The translations under genes and the position numbers were made by a program. Below the pieces are notes generated by a model that was not told where the DNA came from, ran no database searches, and saw nothing but the letters and a program-made list of their open reading frames with translations. From Phycisphaerales bacterium (lineage in GTDB: Bacteria; Planctomycetota; Phycisphaerae; Phycisphaerales; UBA1924): a DNA stretch of 38,629 nucleotides. How positions within the stretch are numbered: the first letter of the stretch is position 1; each line of letters starts with the position of its first letter. Shown piece by piece: positions 32,731-38,629 of this stretch. The stretch lies in NCBI GenBank assembly GCA_020853815.1, contig JADYYE010000129.1, positions 1 through 38,629 of the forward strand, read 5' to 3'.

Positions 32731-35700
32731 TCAGGCCCCGGCGGACTCCTTGTCGTACTTCTTCGCCCACACCAGCGGCGCGCCCAGCGCGATCGACGAA
32801 ATCGTGCCGATGATGACGCCCAGCCCAAGCGAGTACGCGAACGAACGAACCGCCTCGCCTCCCACCAGATACAGAATCAGCGTCGAGAGGATGGTCGTCG
32901 AACCGGTCATCAGCGTGCGGCTCATGGTCTGGTTGATCGAGTCGTTGATGGTCTTGCGGCTGGCGAACGGGAGCTTGCCGCGGTTCTCGCGGATGCGGTC
33001 GAGCACGACGATTTTGTCGTTGATCGAATACCCCAGGATCGTCAGGATCGCCGCGATGACCGTCAGGTCGATCTTGAAGGGGAGGAGCCCGAGCGACTGC
33101 GCCAGACCGGGGCTGGCGTCGTAGATGATCTCCGCCAGCGCGATGAGCCCTATCGCGGCGAAGCAGTCGATGAGCGTGGGTACGATCGAGGCGATCGAGT
33201 ATCGCACCGAGTTGAATCGCACCCACACATAGATCACAACCAAGAGCGTGGAGAGCGCCAGCGCCACGATCGCCTGGGCCGTGAATTGGTCCGCCACCGC
33301 CGGGCCGATGGTCTGCACGTTGAGGAAGGTCGTTGACTCGGCCGCGGCCTGGACGAGCACGCCCCATTCCGTGTCGCGCAGATCGCTGGCCCAGATCCCT
33401 TCGCCGCTGAAGTAGTTGATGTTCTCGTCACGGACCAGCAACACGGCGGACTTCACCTGCTCTTCCGTGCCCTCGATAACCCGCAGATCGTGGGTACGTC
33501 CCAGGGTTGTTGCGAACTCAGGCTCCGCCCTGGTCTGGTCGAGGCGATCACGGAGCGCTCCGAGCGACACCGGCGGGTCGATGTTTTCGATCACGATCGC
33601 AAGGCCGCCGATGAAATCCTGCACGGGTGTGCGGATTCCCGGGCGGTCGATGCTCTGCCCGAGCACCGGCGAAAGAATCGGATACGTCGGGGCCTCGCGG
33701 GGCGTAATCGCGCCGCTCCCGGAGAATCGCAAACGCGGACGCGCGTCGACCACGTCGGCGAAAACCTCTGACAGCGCGCCCGAGATCGCCTTGGAGTCCG
33801 TCAGAGACGTTTTGATCGTGAACGTGTGCGACGTCACGCCGTCCGCCTCGGGGTTCACCACCTGCACGTCGGCGTTGCGAAGCGCCAGCAGGTCTGGGTG
33901 CTTGTCGGCGGCCTTTGACAGGCGATCGGCGACGTCCTGTCGCTTCAGGGCCTTGGGCTTTCCGGCCTCGTCGGCGCCGGTGCGGAGCGTCGCCGCCGTC
34001 CCGCCCACGAACTCCGTGTCGAGCATCTTGACGCCGCGCGTTACGATCATGGTCGCCGACAGCCCGATCAGCCCCGCGAAAATCACGTAGAACACGCCGC
34101 GGAACTTCATCCAGTCGACGTTGAGCGTGAAGGCCCGTTGCACGGCCGGGACCGCCAGGGGGAGCATCGTGGTCTTGCGCCAGCCGAACTTCTCGACCAT
34201 CACGTCGAAGATGAGGCGGGTGAAGGTAAGCTGCGAGAAGAGCGTGGTGAGCACGCCGATTCCCATGGTGATGGCGAAGCCCTTGATCTCGGGAGTTCCC
34301 ACAAAGCCAAGCACCAGGCACACGATGAGGTTGGTCAGGTTGCCGTCGATGATCGCGGAGAGCGCCTTGGAGTAACCCAGCCGGACGGCGGTGCGGAGGT
34401 CCGCGCCGCGCCCGCTGATCTCCTCTCGCATTCGCTCAAAAACCAGCACGTTTGAATCGACCGCCATCGCAAAGGTGAGGATCACGCCCGCGATGCCGGG
34501 GAGTGTGAACGCCGCACGGTTGAGCGCCATCGCGCCCAGCAGCAGCAGGCAGTTGACCAGCAAGCCCATGAGGGCGATCCCGCCGCAGGTGAAGTAATAG
34601 ACGATCAGGAAACCGGCGCACACGACGAACGAATACAGGCCGGCCTTCAGCCCGAGCTTCAGGTTGTCGAGGCCCATGTCGGGGCCCAGCACGCTGACGC
34701 TCATGGGCTCGGGCGAGAGCTTGGCCTGGAGCGAGCCGGCCGCCAGCGTGCGGATCACGTACTGACGCTCGCGCTGGTCGAAGTCGCCCGTGATCTGCCC
34801 GCTCTTGGAGATCGCCGATTGCAGCGTCGGCGCCGTGTAGATCTGATCGTCGAGCAGCACGGCCATCGGCTGCTTCACATGGTCCTTGGTCAGTTCGCCC
34901 AGCAGCACGCCGCCCCGCGGGTCCATCTCAAACGCGATGCAGGGGCGCCCCAACTCGTCTCGGCTCTCATAGGCGCGGCTCACCTTCCACGCGCCCTCCG
35001 CCGTGGTCAGTCGCGTTTTCCGCGTGTCCCAGCAGAGCAGGTAGTACTCGCCGTTGTGCTCGGCCCCGACGTATCCCCGCCCGCGGAAGAAACCCGCGGG
35101 GTCCTGGTCGAGCGTCTTCATCTCGGCGGTCGAGTTGTACCAGGTCGAGATGTCGTTGATCTTGTACCAGCGGGCCTCGCTGGAGCGGATGTTCCGCGGG
35201 CCGCGGTCGATCAGCTCCTGTCGCAGGCGCATCTCTTCGGCGGGGCTCCAGCCGGGCTGGATCGTGATGCGGAACGAGAGCACGCCCGCGCCGCGCAACA
35301 TGCGGATCAGGTCCTGGGGGTCGTCGAGCGAGCGGCGCTGCTTGGTGTAGGTGTCGTACGAGCGGATCACGCCGTCGAGGTCGCTCGAAATCTCCGGGTG
35401 CCCGTCGCGGATCTTCTTGATGGCGCGGTCTCGGGCGCTCCCGAGCGAGACGACCGTTCCCGTCTCTTGGTCGCGGAGCGTTCGCTCGCGCCCGGAGAGA
35501 AGCAAGGCCCGACGGACCTCCTCGGGCGAAACCGCCGCACGCAGCACCGCGGCCGACGCATCGTCCGCCGCCTTCTCCGCCGTCGCCGCCGCGTCGACCA
35601 GGACGTCGAGTTCGTCGCCGGCCTTGCCCGCCGCCTTGGCCGCGTCGAGTTCGGCGCGTTTCGCGATCGCCGCGTCCCACGCGATCGAGGCCGCTCGCAG

Positions 35701-36147
35701 CAGATCGACACGCTTGGCATCACCGCCCGCGAGTTTCTGGATTTCCGCGTCGCGCTGCTCGGCCGGCAGGCGCAGCAACTGGTCAAGGCGCTCGCCCCGC
35801 ACCGCGCCGCGCCCGATCTTGGCGAGCTCGTCCTCAAAGGCCTTCTTGAGCGCCTTCACCTCGTCGTTGGGGAGCGGCATCGTGATCTCGATCCGGTCCC
35901 GCCCCTGCGGCACCATCGAGATTTCCATCAATCCGTCCGGGTCGACGCGTTTGCGCAGGACATCGATGGTTTCTGCCAGCACCGCCTTGGCGTCCTCTCC
36001 GCTCTTGATCTGAACGGAGTAGACGAGGCTCGCCCCGCCGCGCAGGTCCTTGCCCAGGCGGAGTTTTTCCTTGGGAGGGATGATCGCCCAGATGGCGACG
36101 CCGAGGAAGACAAGAGTGATGATCGCGGTCCGCAGAATCGGTCGCAT
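32731..36147 (-). CDS. secDF: Fused SecD-SecF protein export subunit
   Basis: 1138 residues. SecD half: a first membrane helix, then LGKDLRGGASLVYSVQI (31-47) with the conserved DLRGG, a periplasmic domain, GQITGDF, and AVDSNVLVFERMREE (562-576) in the membrane region. SecF half (from about 680): DTEFVGGTAA, then SINDKIVVLDRIRENRGK (1042-1059) and the final helices. The protein pulls preproteins out of the SecYEG channel using proton motive force and works with YajC. The periplasmic head is enlarged: residues about 100-290 hold a Ala/Glu/Lys-rich coiled-coil-like insertion beyond the usual SecD. Neighbours are the classic tgt and yajC genes upstream. A natural fusion as in some Bacteroidetes and Bacillus. 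Confidence 0.95.
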   Translation of the reverse strand: MRPILRTAIITLVFLGVAIWAIIPPKEKLRLGKDLRGGASLVYSVQIKSGEDAKAVLAETIDVLRKRVDPDGLMEISMVPQGRDRIEITMPLPNDEVKALKKAFEDELAKIGRGAVRGERLDQLLRLPAEQRDAEIQKLAGGDAKRVDLLRAASIAWDAAIAKRAELDAAKAAGKAGDELDVLVDAAATAEKAADDASAAVLRAAVSPEEVRRALLLSGRERTLRDQETGTVVSLGSARDRAIKKIRDGHPEISSDLDGVIRSYDTYTKQRRSLDDPQDLIRMLRGAGVLSFRITIQPGWSPAEEMRLRQELIDRGPRNIRSSEARWYKINDISTWYNSTAEMKTLDQDPAGFFRGRGYVGAEHNGEYYLLCWDTRKTRLTTAEGAWKVSRAYESRDELGRPCIAFEMDPRGGVLLGELTKDHVKQPMAVLLDDQIYTAPTLQSAISKSGQITGDFDQRERQYVIRTLAAGSLQAKLSPEPMSVSVLGPDMGLDNLKLGLKAGLYSFVVCAGFLIVYYFTCGGIALMGLLVNCLLLLGAMALNRAAFTLPGIAGVILTFAMAVDSNVLVFERMREEISGRGADLRTAVRLGYSKALSAIIDGNLTNLIVCLVLGFVGTPEIKGFAITMGIGVLTTLFSQLTFTRLIFDVMVEKFGWRKTTMLPLAVPAVQRAFTLNVDWMKFRGVFYVIFAGLIGLSATMIVTRGVKMLDTEFVGGTAATLRTGADEAGKPKALKRQDVADRLSKAADKHPDLLALRNADVQVVNPEADGVTSHTFTIKTSLTDSKAISGALSEVFADVVDARPRLRFSGSGAITPREAPTYPILSPVLGQSIDRPGIRTPVQDFIGGLAIVIENIDPPVSLGALRDRLDQTRAEPEFATTLGRTHDLRVIEGTEEQVKSAVLLVRDENINYFSGEGIWASDLRDTEWGVLVQAAAESTTFLNVQTIGPAVADQFTAQAIVALALSTLLVVIYVWVRFNSVRYSIASIVPTLIDCFAAIGLIALAEIIYDASPGLAQSLGLLPFKIDLTVIAAILTILGYSINDKIVVLDRIRENRGKLPFASRKTINDSINQTMSRTLMTGSTTILSTLILYLVGGEAVRSFAYSLGLGVIIGTISSIALGAPLVWAKKYDKESAGA

Positions 36148-36174
36148 AGGGAAAGCAAACTCCGGAAAGTTCGA

Positions 36175-36693
36175 TCAGGCCGTGGTCTTTTCGCGCGAAG
36201 TCGTCTTCACCTCAAGCTCGCCCGCGCCGCCGCCCTTGGCGTGCTCGCGCGAGGGAACGATCGACTGGATCGCGGCCTTGGAAACACGCATCCGCCCATC
36301 CTCGAGACGAATCACGACCGAGTCGTCGCCGATCTCGGCCACGTCGCCGATGATCCCGCCCATCGTCACGACCTTGTCCCCCTTGGACAGGCCCGTCATG
36401 AGCGCCTCGCGGCGCTTCTTGTCCTTGCGCCCCATGAAAATCTGCATGCCGATGATGAACACGAACACAAGGACGAGCGGCATGAAGAAAGACAGGCCGC
36501 CCGACGGCGACGCCGGGGAGGTTCCGCCCGTCGCCGGAGTGCCCGTGCCGCCCGCCGGCTGTTGAACCGCGCCCTTGGCGGCCGCTTCGTTTTCCATGCC
36601 GGGCATCGGCACGGCGTTGCCCTTCGCGGGCTGGTCCTGCGCCATCACAGTCCAAGCCGCGAACGCCACTTCAGTGCTCTGCGTCATGCTCAT
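36175..36693 (-). CDS. yajC: Preprotein translocase subunit YajC
   Basis: 172 residues, longer than the about 110 of E. coli YajC because of an N-terminal Ala/Gly/Pro/Thr-rich extension of about 65 residues before the membrane helix (SFFMPLVLVFVFIIGMQIFM). The cytosolic part has the family signature RREALMTGLSKGDKVVTMGGIIGDVAEIGDDSVVIRL split as GLSKGDKVVTMGG and IGDVAEIGDDSVVIRL. YajC associates with SecDF and YidC. The start is ATG 36693; a TTG 9 bp upstream is less likely. It lies 27 bp upstream of secDF and 42 bp after tgt, an operon order conserved widely. Confidence 0.9.
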   Translation of the reverse strand: MSMTQSTEVAFAAWTVMAQDQPAKGNAVPMPGMENEAAAKGAVQQPAGGTGTPATGGTSPASPSGGLSFFMPLVLVFVFIIGMQIFMGRKDKKRREALMTGLSKGDKVVTMGGIIGDVAEIGDDSVVIRLEDGRMRVSKAAIQSIVPSREHAKGGGAGELEVKTTSREKTTA

Positions 36694-36735
36694 GGGTTCC
36701 AATCGGCGCGGCGGTGATCCCGCCCGCGCATGAGG

Positions 36736-38037
36736 TTACTCGATCCCTTGGGCGGCTACCGGCCAATTCCGAACCAGCCCCAACCAACCATCATTCTGAA
36801 TCGCCCGGCGGATGTCCAACATCAGCCGCTGGAAGTGCCGCACATTGTGCAAACTGACCAGAATAGGCCCCAACATTTCCCCCACCATGAAGAGATGGCG
36901 GAGGTACCCCCGGCTGAACGGCCCCGGGCCGACGCTTCCGCCGTGCCGGGCGGGGTCGCAGGCCAGGCAGTCGCACCCCTCCTCGATCGCCCCCTGGTCC
37001 TCGGCAAACTTGGCGTTGCGAAGCCTGATCTGCCCGGTCCGCGTGAAGGCGTTGGCGTTCCGCCCGTTGCGCGTCGGAAGCACGCAATCGAACATGTCCA
37101 CGCCCGCCCGGATCGCGGCAACGAGGTCGCGCTCATAGCCCACGCCCATCAAATAGCGGGGCTTGTTTTCGGGCAACAGCGGCGCGGTGTGGCGCACGAC
37201 ACGGGAAATCTCTTCAAACGGCTCCCCCACCGCCACGCCGCCGATCGCATAGCCGGGCAGGTCGATCGCCGCGATACGCTCCGCACACCAGGCCCGCCGA
37301 TCCAGATCGGTGCCGCCCTGCACGATTCCGAAGAGAGATTGATCGTGCGGACGAGCGTGGGCGGCCTTGCACCGCTCCAGCCAGCGGACGGTCCGCTCAT
37401 TAGCGACCGCGAGCCGGGCGGCGTGGTCGTAGCCCTTCTTTCTGGTGTCGCGCCGGATCGCGCTCCGCAGGCGCGGGTCCGTCCTTTGCTCGCCATCATC
37501 TCTCGATTCCCTCTGCTCTCCCCCTTCCCCCTGCCTCGCGGTCTCGCTGCCTCGCTGTCTTGCTTCTTCCGACGGCGGACAGTCATCGAACGCCATGATG
37601 ATGTCGGCCCCGAGCTGGTTCTGCACCTCGATCGCTCGCTCCGGCGTGAGGCGAACCTCCGAGCCGTCGATGATGGATTTGAACGTCACGCCGTCGTCGT
37701 CGACCCTGTTGGTCTCCGAGAGCGAATAGGCCTGATATCCGCCGGAATCGGTGAGTATCGGGCGGTTCCAACGCATGAACGCGTGGACGCCACCCATGCG
37801 GCGCACGAGTTCCGAGCCCGGGCGGAGCATGAGGTGGTAGGTGTTGTTGAGCAGAATCTGAGCGCCGGTTGCCTCGACCATCCCCGGGAGCAGGCCCTTG
37901 ACGCTGGCACGCGTGCCGACCGGCATGAACGCCGGGGTGTCGAACGAGCCGTGCGCCGTGGTGACGCGACCGACGCGGGCCTTGCTGACACCCGAGCGAT
38001 GCAGGATCTCAAAGTCCAGTGCGGGCCCGGTTTTCAC
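36736..38037 (-). CDS. tgt: tRNA-guanine transglycosylase with an internal insertion
   Basis: 433 residues against about 375 usual. The start is a GTG at 38037 (VKTGPALDFEIL); the open frame beyond it has no similarity. The enzyme exchanges guanine 34 of Asp, Asn, His and Tyr tRNAs for preQ1 in queuosine synthesis. Active-site residues are D97 (LTDSGGYQ) and D317 (MFDCVLPTRNGRNA); the zinc site is C355, C357, C360 (CDCLAC) and H381 (YLRHLF). The excess length is a low-complexity Arg/Glu/Gly/Gln-rich segment at about 157-200 after MAFDDCPPSE, encoded by a purine-rich tract at 37432-37569. It heads the tgt-yajC-secDF series. Activity depends on the insertion being an exposed loop. Confidence 0.92.
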   Translation of the reverse strand: MKTGPALDFEILHRSGVSKARVGRVTTAHGSFDTPAFMPVGTRASVKGLLPGMVEATGAQILLNNTYHLMLRPGSELVRRMGGVHAFMRWNRPILTDSGGYQAYSLSETNRVDDDGVTFKSIIDGSEVRLTPERAIEVQNQLGADIIMAFDDCPPSEEARQRGSETARQGEGGEQRESRDDGEQRTDPRLRSAIRRDTRKKGYDHAARLAVANERTVRWLERCKAAHARPHDQSLFGIVQGGTDLDRRAWCAERIAAIDLPGYAIGGVAVGEPFEEISRVVRHTAPLLPENKPRYLMGVGYERDLVAAIRAGVDMFDCVLPTRNGRNANAFTRTGQIRLRNAKFAEDQGAIEEGCDCLACDPARHGGSVGPGPFSRGYLRHLFMVGEMLGPILVSLHNVRHFQRLMLDIRRAIQNDGWLGLVRNWPVAAQGIE

Positions 38038-38248
38038 GAGGCGACAGGATAGGAAGCGCCGGATACACGCGCCCCGCCGGGCTTGGGTATCGTGCCCCGC
38101 CACCCAGCGATTCTCCCTCGCTTCCTCGAATCGCTCGCGGCGAAAACCGCCCTCCTCTCCTCCTTTTTCAGCTCGCCCACGCCCGCGCACCTTGGCCTCG
38201 ACGGGGTTGCCTCTGGTCGGGACCAATCGGCCCCTACGCCTGTTCGAT
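38038..38248 (-). other. Intergenic gap between tgt and the FkbM gene
   Basis: 211 bp with no recognisable gene. It is pyrimidine-rich on the plus strand near 38105-38170 (several CTC and CCT runs), similar in character to the tract inside tgt. It should hold the tgt promoter, but no clear -10 box stands out. Confidence 0.4.
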
Positions 38249-38629
38249 TCATCGCTTCGCTTCCATCCGCGCCAGCACGTCCTTCTCGTCGTTGTGGACA
38301 TACACGCGCGACACCTCGACCCAACCCACCTGCGTGTACGGATGCCTCATCATCGCGTTCTCGATCAGACGGCTCGCCGGGTCATTGTCCTCGATCAGCA
38401 TCACGCGCGGCCTGTGCTTGGCAAGGTCGAAGCCATCGAGCAGGTCCACCTCGCCGCCCTCCACGTCGATCACCGCCACGTCGATCCGTCCCGCGTGGTC
38501 TTTCAGCAGTTCATCCATCGTCGTCAGCGGCACGGTCACCGCCCTCCGCACCTGCTTGTCGTTGTTGAGCATCCGCAGGTGCTGCTCCGTCGTCGTGTGA
38601 TACGAGAGCATCCCGCCGTGCTGGTCCTC
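38249..38629 (-). CDS. FkbM-family methyltransferase, C-terminal fragment at window edge
   Basis: The frame is open to the right edge of the window, so the N-terminal part is missing; about 126 residues are visible. The visible part has TVPLTTMDELLKDH and IDVAVIDVEGGEVDLLDGFD (the acidic motif DVEGxE is characteristic of FkbM methyltransferases), then RPRVMLIEDND. Such enzymes use AdoMet to O-methylate sugars or polyketides and are frequent in polysaccharide clusters. An internal ATG at 38611 exists but is not the true start because family similarity continues in the open frame before it. The substrate is unknown. Confidence 0.75.
   Translation of the reverse strand, partial: EDQHGGMLSYHTTTEQHLRMLNNDKQVRRAVTVPLTTMDELLKDHAGRIDVAVIDVEGGEVDLLDGFDLAKHRPRVMLIEDNDPASRLIENAMMRHPYTQVGWVEVSRVYVHNDEKDVLARMEAKR

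Noticed and set aside
37490..37575. The tgt insertion as an intein or intron
   Set aside because: Far too short, with no splicing-domain motifs, and the frame is continuous.

Overview
This is a GC-rich bacterial window with dense coding on both strands and short intergenic gaps. Several features point to a planctomycete, most likely of the Phycisphaerae type: two secreted proteins ending in PEP-CTERM-like sorting tails (one ending VPTPGAMALLGLGG then Arg-rich), a fused SecD-SecF, a tgt-yajC-secDF block, and a bacterial DNA topoisomerase VI. This placement is inference; no rRNA or tRNA gene was found to confirm it.

Layout. (1) 1-8256, plus strand: a carbon and amino-acid metabolism block. It holds the end of an acetyl-CoA hydrolase/CoA-transferase, a fused SucD-citrate synthase/citryl-CoA lyase, a DUF1801-like protein, a degenerate HD-domain protein, a saccharopine dehydrogenase-family reductase translationally coupled to a tryptophanase, and an aconitase of the homoaconitase-like, about 690-residue type. 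(2) 8263-11707, minus strand: a double-GNAT acetyltransferase, an exported parallel beta-helix protein and an acetolactate-decarboxylase-like lipoprotein. (3) 11823-13019, plus: an isocitrate dehydrogenase-type enzyme with NADP-type cofactor residues. (4) 13041-14837, minus: a DNA methyltransferase fused to an Mrr-like nuclease. (5) 14952-16962, plus: a small ferredoxin-like-fold protein, an unexplained gap of about 500 bp, csrA with a striking GGA-in-loop hairpin in its leader, and a PEP-CTERM-like exported protein. (6) 17134-25622: topoisomerase VI subunit B on minus; a second PEP-CTERM protein, ndk, a GH78 alpha-L-rhamnosidase and topoisomerase VI subunit A on plus, the last overlapping a small PD-(D/E)XK nuclease-like gene. 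(7) 25713-29345: an esterase, an SGNH hydrolase, CutC and UDP-glucuronate decarboxylase. (8) 29395-38037, all minus: a Tgt, YajC, SecDF, LysM, FAD oxidoreductase, aldo/keto reductase and zinc-ribbon membrane protein series, transcribed right to left. (9) The end of an FkbM-type methyltransferase at the right edge.

How the genes work together. Region 1 plus the isocitrate dehydrogenase could process citrate-type acids and amino acids: citryl-CoA/citrate, then isocitrate or homoisocitrate, then 2-oxo acid, with indole, pyruvate and ammonia released by the tryptophanase. Region 8 is the conserved queuosine/Sec export block with extra genes attached. The exported glycan-active and beta-helix proteins fit a polysaccharide-degrading lifestyle.

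The most interesting signals are the csrA leader hairpin (possible autoregulation), the split bacterial Topo VI with a long basic tail on B and a nuclease coupled to A, the SucD-citryl-CoA lyase fusion beside a CoA-transferase, a set of candidate leaderless starts, and a low-complexity insertion inside Tgt. I saw no CRISPR array, transposase, tRNA or rRNA.
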